Of a stretch of DNA of 45,457 bases, positions 1 to 9,311 are shown piece after piece; the stretch's first letter is position 1, and each line of letters starts with the position of its first letter. Below the pieces are notes generated by a model. The model was not told where the DNA came from. It searched no databases and worked only from the letters and a program-made list of their open reading frames with translations. The stretch is from an uncultured Saprospiraceae bacterium. Lineage in GTDB: Bacteria > Bacteroidota > Bacteroidia > Chitinophagales > Saprospiraceae. The stretch is from the NCBI GenBank assembly GCA_937941095.1, contig CALDYJ010000100.1:1-45457 (forward strand), written 5' to 3'. The position numbers and the translations under genes are program-made.

Positions 1-644
1 TGGCTAATTTATTTGATATCATAAAGAAATTTGGTGAAAAAGTTGCTGAAGTACAGCAAGACAACAGAGAGAGTCAAACTGAAAAAACTGCTTCAGGTTC
101 AATCTTTGACAATATTCGAAAGAAAGTTGAAGACATTCAAAACCAAAAATCACAAACAGCGAATCATACAGAGTCTAATACATTTGAAGACTTTAGGAGT
201 AAATTAAATGAGGTTGAAACTGAAAATAGAGAAAATCCAAACGTTGAAACTGCTGAAAGCTCTGTTTTTGATAGAATGAGAGCTGAGATCGAGCGCATGG
301 AAAATGAGTCTAAAAATTCAACGGGCTCACATGTAGAAGAACACTCCAGTGATATTCCTTTTGAAACTAAATATGATGAAGTCTATGAGACACCTGCTCC
401 AAAAAGAAGTGTTTCAGTTGGAAGTACAGCTATGATAGATGGAGGCGGAGGAAGTTTAGCCATAAGAATTGACCCTAGCATGGGATCACCTAAGAACGCT
501 ACAAGAATTCCTCATGGTGCAAATATTCAAGTATTAGAGTACGATACAACGAACAAAATTAACCTTGATGGTCAAATCCAAGGTTGGTATAAGGTCAATT
601 ACAATGGACAAATTGGCTGGGTTCTAGAATCTTACTTAAAGTAA
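1..644 (+). CDS. SH3-domain protein with repeated helical motifs (first base missing)
   Basis: The reading frame is open from base 3 and the window starts with TG-GCT-AAT, so only the first base of the start codon appears to be missing (inferred ATG). The whole protein would be 214 aa. The C-terminal part, about residues 151-214, is a bacterial SH3 (SH3b) fold: RIDPSMGSP, then IPHGANIQVLEY and the closing GWYKVNYNGQIGWVLESYLK. Such domains usually bind peptidoglycan or peptides. The N-terminal 105 residues are charged and carry four related motifs: LFDIIKKFGEKV, IFDNIRKKVEDIQ, TFEDFRSKLNEVE and VFDRMRAEIERME, spaced by Gln/Asn/Glu-rich linkers. There is no signal peptide or membrane segment, so it looks cytoplasmic despite the SH3b domain. 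It ends before a clear terminator. Its specific role is unknown. Confidence 0.85.
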   Translation, partial: ANLFDIIKKFGEKVAEVQQDNRESQTEKTASGSIFDNIRKKVEDIQNQKSQTANHTESNTFEDFRSKLNEVETENRENPNVETAESSVFDRMRAEIERMENESKNSTGSHVEEHSSDIPFETKYDEVYETPAPKRSVSVGSTAMIDGGGGSLAIRIDPSMGSPKNATRIPHGANIQVLEYDTTNKINLDGQIQGWYKVNYNGQIGWVLESYLK

Positions 645-693
645 AATTCTAGATTAAAATATAAAATCAGTTCATTTGCTGATTTTTCAGCTT

Positions 694-732
694 AAAAGGA
701 AAGCCTACTAGTTTAGGTTTTCCTTTTTTTTA
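694..732 (+). terminator. Rho-independent terminator of the SH3 gene
   Basis: A 13-bp stem, AAAAGGAAAGCCT paired with AGGTTTTCCTTTT (one G-U pair), with loop ACTAGTTT, runs into eight T. It lies 50 bases after the stop codon. Confidence 0.85.
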
Positions 733-810
733 AATATTTGATAATATTATGTATGTTTTCCTATCATTCTAATTAATTTGCCGTATTAGAATAATACTAC
801 CTAGAATAAG

Positions 811-3228
811 ATGAAATCGAATAAATATGTATGCATTCATGGGCATTTCTATCAACCACCAAGAGAAAATGCCTGGTTAGAAGAAGTAGAACTGCAAGAT
901 TCTGCAAGCCCTTTTCATGATTGGAATGAAAGAATAAACTTTGAATGTTATGCACCTAATACCTCTGCTCGTTTATTAGATGATAAAGGTAAGATTTCAG
1001 GGATAATCAATAACTATACAAAAATCAATTTCAACTTTGGACCAACTTTACTATCCTGGTTACAAGAAAAAGATTTAGAGACTTATAATGCTATTCTTGA
1101 AGCGGATAAATTAAGTATGGCTTTAAACAATGGGCATGGTTCTGCAATTGCTCAAGCACATAGTCACATCATCATGCCACTGGCAAATGAAAGAGATAAA
1201 AGAACACAAATTCTGTGGGGCTTAAGGGATTTTAAATATCGCTTTGGCAGAGATTCTGAAGGTATATGGTTGCCTGAGACAGCTGTAGATACAGAGACCT
1301 TAGAATTGTTAGTTGACTACAAAGTAAAGTACACCATTTTGGCTCCCAGACAAATAAAAGCCATTAGGAAAATAGGGGATGATGCTTGGAAAGATACTGG
1401 TAGTGGTTTTGATACAAGAAGACCTTATAAAATAAACTTACCATCCGGAAGACATATAGCTGTTTTCTTTTATGATGGTCAGATCGCTCAGAAAGTAGCT
1501 TTCGACGGATTACTCAACAATGGTAAAAAATTTGCCAATAGCTTTTTGGATAGCTTTGATGATAATGAGGATGCGCAATTATCGCACATCGCTACAGATG
1601 GAGAAAGTTATGGACATCATCATAAATATGGTGAAATGGCACTCGCAGATTGCATCAATACGATTGAAAACAGTGGCAAGGCAAAGATGATAGTTTACGG
1701 GGCTTACCTCGAAAAATATCCTCCGACATACGAAGCTCAGATCCATGATGACAGCAGTTGGTCATGTGTACATGGCGTACAAAGATGGAAGTCTAATTGT
1801 GGCTGCAATTCGGGCGGAAAACCCACTTGGAATCAAGAATGGAGGAGTCACTTAAGAGAAGCTCTAAATTGGTTAAGAGATGAACTTGCTAAAATTTTTG
1901 AAAATGAAGTAGGTAAATATTTAAAGAATCCTTGGGATAGTCGAGAAGAATTTATTTTTGTCTTGCTTAACAGAAACGATAAGTCGATTAAGACTTTTTT
2001 AAAAGAACATGCGATTCGTCCACTAAGCAAAGAAGAAGAAACCATTGCTTTGCGGTGCTTAGAAATGCAAAGAAATGCTATTTACATGTTCACAAGTTGT
2101 GGATGGTTTTTTGATGAGATATCGGGGATAGAAACGAATCAAATTTTACAATATGCATTAAGAGCCATTGAATTTGCGAACCAAATATCGTCTGTAGAAT
2201 TGGCTCAAAAATTTAAGTCGATGCTTTTAAATGCTCCAAGTAATGTGTTTAAAAATGGAGCAGAGTCCTATGAAAAATATGTAGAACCAGCTAAAGTTGA
2301 TTTAGTAAGAGTAGGCATGCACTATGCTACTTTAACTATATTTCAAGAACAACCAGAATTTCTTTCATTTTTCAATTATGAAGCATTCAGTGAAAATTTT
2401 GAAAAAAGAAAAGCTGGGAATCAAACCATTACCGTAGGAAGAACTAAGGTGAAATCTAAAATTACTCATTCTGAAAAATTGTTCAGTTTTGCTGTTTTAT
2501 ATTTAGGTCAGCAAAACATCATTGGAAACATCTCCGTAGATATGGACAATGTTAGTTTTGAACAAATGAAAGTAGAAATATTAGATGCCTTCGAAACTAC
2601 CAATTTAGGTAAGGTTATTGCAATTATGCAAAATTATTTTTCTGAAGAAAAGTTTAGTATTTCTCATTTGTTTAGGGATGAGAAAAGAAGAATTCTTAGA
2701 AAAATAAGTAAAAAAAGTCTTTCTGCTTCTGAAGCAGTTTTTAGAGAAATTTTTAACGACAATTACCAATTGATGAATGGCATGCGCCTTTCAAAAATTC
2801 CTGTTCCATCAGCTTTTAAAAGTGCAGCAGAATTTATTCTGAATACTGATTTGCACCGATTCTTCTCAAAGGATTTGTTACGAACAAAGGAGTTAAAAAG
2901 GTTGGTAAAAGAATTGAAAAGATGGGACCTAAACATTACGAATAAAACTGGATTGAGTCATTCAGCTAGTGAACGAATTTTTTACGAAATGCGAAAACTA
3001 GAACAAAATGAATTTGATGTAGAGCATATTAATACCATCAATGATATTTTTACCATGTTGGTCGATTTAGGAATTGAACTAAACATTTGGAAATCTCAAA
3101 ATCTTTATTTTTCTATGCTTCAAAAAGTGGAGAAAAATGAACTGCTGTTTGATGAAGAGAAAAGAAAAGCTTTTTTCACCTTAGGAGATAAACTTGGAGT
3201 TAAATTATTGAGTTTTGCTACTTCTTAA
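811..3228 (+). CDS. Glycoside hydrolase family 57 protein with DUF3536 domain
   Basis: An 805-aa cytoplasmic protein with no signal peptide. The N-terminal half carries GH57 signatures in order: HGHFYQPP (residues 10-17, the HxQP region), NNGHGSAIAQAHSH, GIWLPETAVD with the expected nucleophile Glu156, and HIATDGESYGHHH with the expected acid/base Asp263. The second half matches the DUF3536 region that accompanies this GH57 subgroup. GH57 enzymes act on alpha-glucans (amylase, branching enzyme, amylopullulanase), so glycogen or maltodextrin metabolism is likely, but the exact activity cannot be read from sequence. It lies alone between a terminator and a divergent-style leader, suggesting its own promoter. 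An SNCGCNSGG stretch near residue 330 is cysteine-rich and may bind a metal (inference). Confidence 0.93.
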   Translation: MKSNKYVCIHGHFYQPPRENAWLEEVELQDSASPFHDWNERINFECYAPNTSARLLDDKGKISGIINNYTKINFNFGPTLLSWLQEKDLETYNAILEADKLSMALNNGHGSAIAQAHSHIIMPLANERDKRTQILWGLRDFKYRFGRDSEGIWLPETAVDTETLELLVDYKVKYTILAPRQIKAIRKIGDDAWKDTGSGFDTRRPYKINLPSGRHIAVFFYDGQIAQKVAFDGLLNNGKKFANSFLDSFDDNEDAQLSHIATDGESYGHHHKYGEMALADCINTIENSGKAKMIVYGAYLEKYPPTYEAQIHDDSSWSCVHGVQRWKSNCGCNSGGKPTWNQEWRSHLREALNWLRDELAKIFENEVGKYLKNPWDSREEFIFVLLNRNDKSIKTFLKEHAIRPLSKEEETIALRCLEMQRNAIYMFTSCGWFFDEISGIETNQILQYALRAIEFANQISSVELAQKFKSMLLNAPSNVFKNGAESYEKYVEPAKVDLVRVGMHYATLTIFQEQPEFLSFFNYEAFSENFEKRKAGNQTITVGRTKVKSKITHSEKLFSFAVLYLGQQNIIGNISVDMDNVSFEQMKVEILDAFETTNLGKVIAIMQNYFSEEKFSISHLFRDEKRRILRKISKKSLSASEAVFREIFNDNYQLMNGMRLSKIPVPSAFKSAAEFILNTDLHRFFSKDLLRTKELKRLVKELKRWDLNITNKTGLSHSASERIFYEMRKLEQNEFDVEHINTINDIFTMLVDLGIELNIWKSQNLYFSMLQKVEKNELLFDEEKRKAFFTLGDKLGVKLLSFATS

Positions 3229-3317
3229 CATTTGGTTTTTATTAACAATATTAATTTGCTAAGTCTTTAAGGTATTTAATTTGATTTGTCTAAATTGCTA
3301 GACAAAATAAATTAAAT

Positions 3318-4532
3318 ATGAAATCACTTTTTACAATACTTTTTGTCTTAATAGTCTCATTTTCATATGCTCAAGATAATTGGAAGCAAGTTTCAGAATA
3401 TGATGGATTTGCAAGACATCATCCAATTACATTTTCTATAGATGGTACTGGATATTTGTTAACCGGAGGCACTACCTTTGGTCTTCTAGCTGACTTTTGG
3501 AAGTACGATCCAATTGAAGATGAGTGGACTCAAATGCCAGATTTTCCAGGAGGCGAAAGAGGCTTTGCTTATGGAGTTGCACATAATGGTAAAGGCTACG
3601 TTGGTTTCGGCCTTTTTGAAAATGCAAATGGAGCAAGCCTAAGTCATTCTGATTTATGGGAGTTTGATCCGCTTACAGAAGAATGGACAGAACTTACACG
3701 ATGTGCTTGTCCGGGAAGATTTCATCCAGCTTTTGTAGCCCTCAACGGTAAATTATTTGTCGGTTTAGGAGCGAGTACTAGTTTTGGAGATTTGAGAGAT
3801 TGGTGGGTATACGACATTGCTACCGATTCATGGGAAAGGAAAGCTGAACTTCCTGCACCTGCAAGACACCATCCTTACTTTTTTGGTATTGGAGATTATG
3901 TTTATGCTGGAATGGGGCACAGTGGACCTAGCATTTTTAATGATCTTTGGAGGTATAATCTAAGTACGGATACTTGGGATCAGATGAGCGATCTACCTGC
4001 TCAAGGAAGAGTTGCTGGAACTCAATTTACTTATAATGACGAAGGTTATGTATTGGCTGGTCAAAATGAACAGCATGTTAATTTTCCGGTCGGAGAATTC
4101 TGGAAGTATTCTCCAAATTCAGATTCCTGGACGGAATTAGAAGCATTTCCTATCGGTAGCCGTTGGGCACCAGGATCTTTCCTTATAGACAACATGTTGT
4201 ACTTTACAAGTGGAGAAGATAATGTAGGAACTTTTAATAATGACATGTGGTCTTTTGATTTGGGAGGAGCTGTTAATACAGATGAGCCAGACGCTTTGAT
4301 TAATGAATTGAATGTTTTCCCAAATCCAGTACAAGATATCTTAACTTTAAAAGCATACAATGTATCCTTAGATCAAGCTTTTGTTGAAGTATATGACATC
4401 AAAGGAGCCTTGGTGATGGCAAAATCTTTAGAAAATCAAAGCCTAAACGTTTCAAAAATAGGAGCTGGGGTTTATAAAATTGTTATCCACACGGAAGCAC
4501 AAACCTATGTTGAGAGTTTTGTAAAAATGTAG
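3318..4532 (+). CDS. Secreted Kelch-repeat propeller with T9SS sorting domain
   Basis: A 404-aa protein. Residues 1-18 form a Sec signal peptide (MKSLFTILFVLIVSFSYA, cleavage before Q19). The body is a six-bladed Kelch-type beta-propeller; the blade signature W-x-[YF]-[DNS]-x3-D-x-W recurs as FWKYDPIEDEWTQM, LWEFDPLTEEWTEL, WWVYDIATDSWERK, LWRYNLSTDTWDQM, FWKYSPNSDSWTEL and MWSFDLGG. Residues about 328-404, beginning LNVFPNPVQD and ending SFVKM, are a type A T9SS C-terminal sorting domain, so the protein should be exported through the outer membrane and anchored or released at the surface. Kelch propellers usually bind proteins or glycans; no catalytic residues are evident. It is monocistronic: a strong terminator follows and dnaE starts 103 bases later. 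Confidence 0.92.
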   Translation: MKSLFTILFVLIVSFSYAQDNWKQVSEYDGFARHHPITFSIDGTGYLLTGGTTFGLLADFWKYDPIEDEWTQMPDFPGGERGFAYGVAHNGKGYVGFGLFENANGASLSHSDLWEFDPLTEEWTELTRCACPGRFHPAFVALNGKLFVGLGASTSFGDLRDWWVYDIATDSWERKAELPAPARHHPYFFGIGDYVYAGMGHSGPSIFNDLWRYNLSTDTWDQMSDLPAQGRVAGTQFTYNDEGYVLAGQNEQHVNFPVGEFWKYSPNSDSWTELEAFPIGSRWAPGSFLIDNMLYFTSGEDNVGTFNNDMWSFDLGGAVNTDEPDALINELNVFPNPVQDILTLKAYNVSLDQAFVEVYDIKGALVMAKSLENQSLNVSKIGAGVYKIVIHTEAQTYVESFVKM

Positions 4533-4554
4533 ATGGAGAATCTATTGTTTTATT

Positions 4555-4596
4555 AAAAAATCATCTATAACTCTATGAGCTATAGATGATTTTTTT
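4555..4596 (+). terminator. Rho-independent terminator of the Kelch gene
   Basis: The arms TCATCTATA (4561-4569) and TATAGATGA (4581-4589) pair perfectly, extend with flanking A/T pairs, and are followed by seven T. The loop itself contains a small CTC/GAG pairing. Confidence 0.85.
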
Positions 4597-4635
4597 ATGC
4601 AATAAAACTTATCTTCACTCCTAGAAAAACAAATT

Positions 4636-7600
4636 ATGCCCGGATTCGCACATCTTCACTGCCATACCTCATATTCTTTACTTGATGGTGCTTCTGACAT
4701 CGGTCTAATGATGGACAAAGCAAAATCTGATGGGCAACTCGGTGTTGCACTTACTGACCATGGTAATATGTTTGGTGCTTTTAAATTTATTAGCGAAGCA
4801 AACAAAAGAAACCTAATACCTGTCATAGGTTGTGAATTTTATCTTGTTGAAGATAGGCACAAAAGAAGTTTTAAGAAAAGTTTAGGAGAAAAAGATAAAA
4901 GGTATCACCAATTGATGCTTGCCAAAAATAGGAAGGGATATGAAAATCTTGCAAAACTTTGCTCTTTAGGTTTTATAGAAGGGGCTTACGGAAAATTTCC
5001 AAGGATAGATAAAGAATTAGTTGAAAAATATCATGAAGGTCTGATTGCTACAAGTTGTTGTCTTGGAGCAGAAGTACCCCAAGCAATTCTCAGTGGCGAT
5101 CATGAAAAAGCTGAAACTCTTTTAAAATGGTGGTTAAATCTTTTTGGGGAAGATTATTACATTGAAATTCAAAGGCATAAAGGATTAGAAAACATAGATG
5201 GCACAGGGGTAAGTCAAGAAGACATCAATCAAGTGTTATTAGGTTTTGCAAAAAAACACAATGTCGAAGTAATTTGTACCAATGATTCGCATTATGTTGA
5301 AGAGGAAGATTCTTTTCCTCATGATATTTTACTTTGCGTAAATACAGGTGAAAAAGTAGAAACTAAAGAAAGGTTTAGATTTTCTAGCTCAGATTTTTAT
5401 TTCAAAACGCAAAAAGAAATGGGACAAAGGTTTAGCGATGTTCCTTTTGCCTTAGACAACACGCTAAAAATTTTGGATAAAATTGATCCTTTTGATCTTC
5501 AAAGGGATATCCTACTTCCAAATTTTCCCATTCCACAAAATTTTAATGGACAAGCAGAATATCTTAGGCATTTAGTTTACGAAGGTGCAAAAGTTAGGTA
5601 CAAAGACATCACTCATGAAGTCAAAACTCGAATAGACTACGAATTAGACATCATCGGTAAAATGGGATTCCATGGTTACTTTTTAGTCGTTCAAGATTTC
5701 ATAAATGCAGCAAGAGAAATGGGAGTTTCTGTTGGCCCTGGTAGAGGATCAGCAGCAGGTTCGGTGGTAGCTTATTGTTTAGCGATTACTAATTTGGATC
5801 CAATTGGATATAATTTACTATTTGAAAGATTCTTAAATCCAGAAAGAATCTCCATGCCAGATATCGATATTGATTTTGATGATGATGGGAGGCAACGCGT
5901 TATTGATTGGGTGGTTGAAAAATATGGCCGAAACCAGGTTGCACAAATCATCACCTTTGGTAGAATGAAAGCTCGTTCAGCCATTAGAGACGTTGCAAGG
6001 GTATTGGATCTTCCATTGCCACAAGCAGATGCTATTGCTAAATTAGTTCCGAATCGTCAAGGGAAAAGTCCAGCGCTTATGGACGTGGTTTCTCCTCAAT
6101 ACACAAAATTAAAGAGTGATTGGCCTTCTGATGATTATCAAAGAATTGAGCAGTTACATAACATTCAAAAAGCAAAAGATTTAAGTTCAAAAACAATTTT
6201 GAATGCTGCTAAACTTGAAGGCACTGTAAGAAATGTAGGCATACATGCAGCAGGTATAATCATCGCTCCAGATGACATCACTAAATACATTCCAGTATGT
6301 ACTTCTAAGGATACAGATTTATTGGTCACCCAGTTTGATGGATCTGTGGTCGAAGATGCAGGAATGCTAAAAATGGATTTTCTTGGTTTAAAAACCTTGT
6401 CGATCATCAAAGATGCGATAAATAATATTGTATTGAGATATGGTGAAGAAGCAAGGATTGATCCAGATGAAATTCCATTAGATGACGTAGAAACATACAA
6501 ACTTTTTCAAAGAGGAGAAACAGTTGGTATTTTTCAGTTCGAGTCTGATGGAATGCAAAAATACCTAAAGGATCTAAAGCCAACTGACATTGAAGATCTG
6601 ATTGCGATGAATGCGCTTTACCGTCCCGGTCCAATGGATAACATTCCAACCTATGTCGAAAGAAAACATGGTAGAGAAAAAGTAAAATTTCCTCATGAAA
6701 TGCTGGAGCCCGTCTTGAAAAATACTTTCGGGATAATAGTTTATCAAGAGCAAATTATGGAGACGGCTAGAGTAATTGCTAATTACTCATTAGCACAAGC
6801 AGATATGCTCCGTAGAGCAATGGGTAAAAAGAAGATTAAAGAAATGGAGCGCCACAAAGAAATCTTTGTGAATGGAGCTGCAGACAATAACATCTCTGAA
6901 AAGAAAGCTTTAGAGATTTATGACATCATGTTTAAATTCGCTAATTATGGATTCAATAGATCTCATGCAGCAGCATATTCTGTAGTAGCTTTCCAAACAG
7001 CTTACTTTAAAACACATTACCCTGCAGAATTCATGGCCGCAATTCTGACAAGAAATAAATCGGACATCACTCGTTTGAACTTTTTCTTACGAGAATGTAA
7101 AAGAATGGGGATAGAAGTACTTGGTCCTGATGTAAATGAAAGCCAACTAAATTTTACCGTTAATAAAAAAGGTCAAATTAGGTTTGGGATGTCTGCTTTG
7201 AAAGGAGTAGGAGAAGCTCCTGTAGAAGAATTAATCGAAGCGCGAAAGAAAGGTGGCGATTTCCAATCCGTTTTTGATATGCTAAAAAGATTAAACCTTA
7301 GATCGTTTAATAAAAAAGCCTTAGAAAGTTTAGTAAGGGGAGGAGGTTTAGATTGTTTTGAAGGAATTCATAGAGCTGTCTATTTTTCTCCTTCAGAAAA
7401 ATACAACACCTTCATTGAGCACCTTTTAAAATGGGGAAATGCTTATCAAAAATTAAAATCAGAATCCGCTAATACATTATTTGGAGCTTCCGATGATGTG
7501 ATGGTACCAGATCCAAAAATTCCACAAGTAGAACCTTGGACCTTAATTAAAAAATTAAATGAAGAAAAAGAAGTTGCAGGAATCTTTATCAGTGGGCACC

Positions 7601-8175
7601 CTCTAGATGACTATAAATTAGTTGCAGAACATTTTGTTAGCTGCACCTTATCTCATGTCGAAAACATCCCTGGAAAAGAATTATCCGTCGCTGTACTTGT
7701 CGCTGAAGCAAATCATGGTTTTGATAAAAAGGGCGTAGGGCGAGGATATTTTACCATCCAAGATTTTAATTCTAGTTTAGAAATTAGCCTCTGGAAAGAA
7801 GACTATCAAAAGTTTAAACACTTTTTTGAAGTAGGACAATGCTTATTTATAAAAGGTGTTTACGAAAGTCGCTGGCATGGCAGCGATCAAAAAACATTCA
7901 AACTCAAACAGGTTAAGCAATTGGCAGCTATTGAATCAAGCATTGTTTCTTCTGTGGCAATGGATATTTCTTTAGACCAATTAGATGACGATTTTTTGAG
8001 AAAATTTGTCTCTTTAATCGAAAAACGTAAAGGTGACCACCGTCTCAAAATTAATGTGCACGACAAAGAAGAAAGATTGAGTTTGCCGATGTATTCTAAA
8101 ACCACCAAAGTAAATGTAGACGGCGAATTTATTGATGAATTAGAAAAGCTAAAAGTATCCTTTAAATTGTCTTAA
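4636..8175 (+). CDS. dnaE: DNA polymerase III subunit alpha
   Basis: The catalytic subunit of the replicative polymerase (EC 2.7.7.7), 1179 aa, close to the family length of about 1160 and without the exonuclease insertion of PolC. The N-terminus is a PHP domain (HLHCHTSYSLLDGASD, residues 7-22). The palm catalytic aspartates are in PDIDIDFDDDGR (Asp409, Asp411) and in the later LKMDFLGLKTL motif (Asp581), matching E. coli D401, D403 and D555. Other family landmarks are GPGRGSAAGS, NALYRPGPMDNIP and FNRSHAAAYS. After the helix-hairpin-helix region, about residues 990-1110 form the OB-fold. No intein interrupts the gene, unlike some dnaE genes. It is flanked by a terminator upstream and a 461-base gap downstream, so it is probably transcribed alone. 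Confidence 0.98.
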   Translation: MPGFAHLHCHTSYSLLDGASDIGLMMDKAKSDGQLGVALTDHGNMFGAFKFISEANKRNLIPVIGCEFYLVEDRHKRSFKKSLGEKDKRYHQLMLAKNRKGYENLAKLCSLGFIEGAYGKFPRIDKELVEKYHEGLIATSCCLGAEVPQAILSGDHEKAETLLKWWLNLFGEDYYIEIQRHKGLENIDGTGVSQEDINQVLLGFAKKHNVEVICTNDSHYVEEEDSFPHDILLCVNTGEKVETKERFRFSSSDFYFKTQKEMGQRFSDVPFALDNTLKILDKIDPFDLQRDILLPNFPIPQNFNGQAEYLRHLVYEGAKVRYKDITHEVKTRIDYELDIIGKMGFHGYFLVVQDFINAAREMGVSVGPGRGSAAGSVVAYCLAITNLDPIGYNLLFERFLNPERISMPDIDIDFDDDGRQRVIDWVVEKYGRNQVAQIITFGRMKARSAIRDVARVLDLPLPQADAIAKLVPNRQGKSPALMDVVSPQYTKLKSDWPSDDYQRIEQLHNIQKAKDLSSKTILNAAKLEGTVRNVGIHAAGIIIAPDDITKYIPVCTSKDTDLLVTQFDGSVVEDAGMLKMDFLGLKTLSIIKDAINNIVLRYGEEARIDPDEIPLDDVETYKLFQRGETVGIFQFESDGMQKYLKDLKPTDIEDLIAMNALYRPGPMDNIPTYVERKHGREKVKFPHEMLEPVLKNTFGIIVYQEQIMETARVIANYSLAQADMLRRAMGKKKIKEMERHKEIFVNGAADNNISEKKALEIYDIMFKFANYGFNRSHAAAYSVVAFQTAYFKTHYPAEFMAAILTRNKSDITRLNFFLRECKRMGIEVLGPDVNESQLNFTVNKKGQIRFGMSALKGVGEAPVEELIEARKKGGDFQSVFDMLKRLNLRSFNKKALESLVRGGGLDCFEGIHRAVYFSPSEKYNTFIEHLLKWGNAYQKLKSESANTLFGASDDVMVPDPKIPQVEPWTLIKKLNEEKEVAGIFISGHPLDDYKLVAEHFVSCTLSHVENIPGKELSVAVLVAEANHGFDKKGVGRGYFTIQDFNSSLEISLWKEDYQKFKHFFEVGQCLFIKGVYESRWHGSDQKTFKLKQVKQLAAIESSIVSSVAMDISLDQLDDDFLRKFVSLIEKRKGDHRLKINVHDKEERLSLPMYSKTTKVNVDGEFIDELEKLKVSFKLS

Positions 8176-8636
8176 ACTTATTTATGAACTTCTGTGCTTA
8201 AAAACAAAATGCTTGAAATGTTAAAATTTTAACTTTTGAAATAAAAAATTGATAAGACTGTTTTAAGCAAGTACAAACCACCTAAAATATACACCTATAC
8301 GCTTAAACATTTACATGATTATTTTTCATCAATCAAAACTTAAAAGTTTTAATCATGAAATGTTTAAACATCTTCTATTATAAGACCTTGGCATTTATTT
8401 ACCTCAGCGTAAAAAACCAAATAATTACCTCAAGTAAAATCCATTACCTAAAGTATAATTCAGATTAAGATTCATTGCTTTGCATTGCAGAGCTGCAATT
8501 TTCAATTAAGAATTTCTAAAGAATTTGAACCCTTTTTGAAAGCTGTTCAATACTTGGACTTATTGTTAATGGACAGAACTGAAAAAAGAATAGACTTTTT
8601 TATACAATAATTTATTTAATCACTTAAAAGCAAATA
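8176..8636. other. 461-base intergenic gap with several dyads, no convincing gene
   Basis: The gap after dnaE is very A/T rich. It holds a 14-bp palindrome GTTAAAATTTTAAC (8220-8233), a large imperfect inverted repeat (8303-8367), and a short hairpin TTGCAG-AG-CTGCAA (8485-8498) followed by TTTT. The only notable open frame is 37 codons long (8355-8468), which I do not accept as a gene. The 3' part must contain the promoter for the barrel pair, but I could not identify a convincing -7/-33 pair. Confidence 0.6.
8303..8367. repeat. Large imperfect inverted repeat with nested hairpin
   Basis: The outer arms TTAAACATTTACATGATT (8303-8320) and AATCATGAAATGTTTAA (8351-8367) pair with a single bulged A. 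Inside, AAAACTT (8335-8341) and AAGTTTT (8344-8350) form a second hairpin. There is no U tract, so it is not a simple terminator. It could be a small RNA, a 3' UTR structure of dnaE or a protein-binding site. Confidence 0.6.
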
Positions 8637-9296
8637 ATGAATTTTAAAATTTTCGCATTGGCTATTTTTACTTTACTGACCCAACAAATTAGTGTGCAAG
8701 CACAAGAAGGAGAAACTAAAACTAACAACAAATTTGAAGACTTTAATTTCGGTATTTTGATGGAGTATCAAAATGGAAATTTTCAATATGATTTTCTAAA
8801 CCAGGTGGCTGAATTTGACGATCAAAGTTGGTTGGCTTTCGGAATAGGCATTCTGGGAGAATATTCTATAAGTAAAAACATCTATTTGGGAGTTTCTCCT
8901 AAGATTTTATTTACGGAATTGGATTCTAAAGATAATGGTGGATTTACACGCATCGAAAAAATAGAAAATGTTGCTGTTCAATTACCCATATATGTAGCCT
9001 ATGAATTTGATCTGGCTAAAAAAGTAGACCCTTTTATTTCCTTAGGTTATGCCATGAATTTAAACATTAAAGATCGGGATGAGCCACTAAGTCTTTCTTC
9101 AGATACTTATAGCGAAATATTTCTAGACTTAGGATTTGCAGTAGAAACAAAATTCTTTACATGGGCTCCTTATTTTGGTTACAACAGATCATTATCTGAT
9201 CTGCTAGATTTAACATTTACAGACATAAATGGAGAAGTCATTGATACAAGTAGCAGACTCGATTCATTCCATATAGGGGTTAGATTCAAAGGATAA
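8637..9296 (+). CDS. Outer-membrane beta-barrel protein, first of a tandem pair
   Basis: A 219-aa protein with a Sec signal peptide (MNFKIFALAIFTLLTQQISVQA, then Q23). The rest alternates hydrophobic and polar residues in short strands, for example FGIGILGEYSISKNIYLGVS, LPIYVAYEFDLAKKVDPFIS and the closing SFHIGVRFKG, typical of small 8-stranded porin-like barrels of Bacteroidota (OmpW/OprF-like or OMP_b-brl families). The downstream gene 9312-9971 has the same length and a similar layout, ending NGFHLGIRVKG, and starts 15 bases after this stop, so the two form one transcript of paralogues. Substrate and function are unknown; structural, adhesive or small-molecule roles are all possible. Confidence 0.85.
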   Translation: MNFKIFALAIFTLLTQQISVQAQEGETKTNNKFEDFNFGILMEYQNGNFQYDFLNQVAEFDDQSWLAFGIGILGEYSISKNIYLGVSPKILFTELDSKDNGGFTRIEKIENVAVQLPIYVAYEFDLAKKVDPFISLGYAMNLNIKDRDEPLSLSSDTYSEIFLDLGFAVETKFFTWAPYFGYNRSLSDLLDLTFTDINGEVIDTSSRLDSFHIGVRFKG

Positions 9297-9311
9297 ATTA
9301 AATAAGACCTT

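Noticed and set aside
3250..3283. Two TTAATTTG sequences before the Kelch gene, considered as Bacteroidota -7 elements
   Set aside because: Both miss the consensus TAnnTTTG at its second base, and such A/T-rich matches are frequent by chance here.
5854..6393. A possible intein in dnaE, which is common in some lineages
   Set aside because: The spacing between catalytic motifs matches intein-free DnaE and no intein block motifs are visible.
8355..8468. A 37-codon open frame beginning MKCLNIFYYKTLAF in the dnaE downstream gap
   Set aside because: It starts inside an inverted repeat and has no recognisable family. Its A/T-rich composition matches non-coding sequence; comparative data would be needed.
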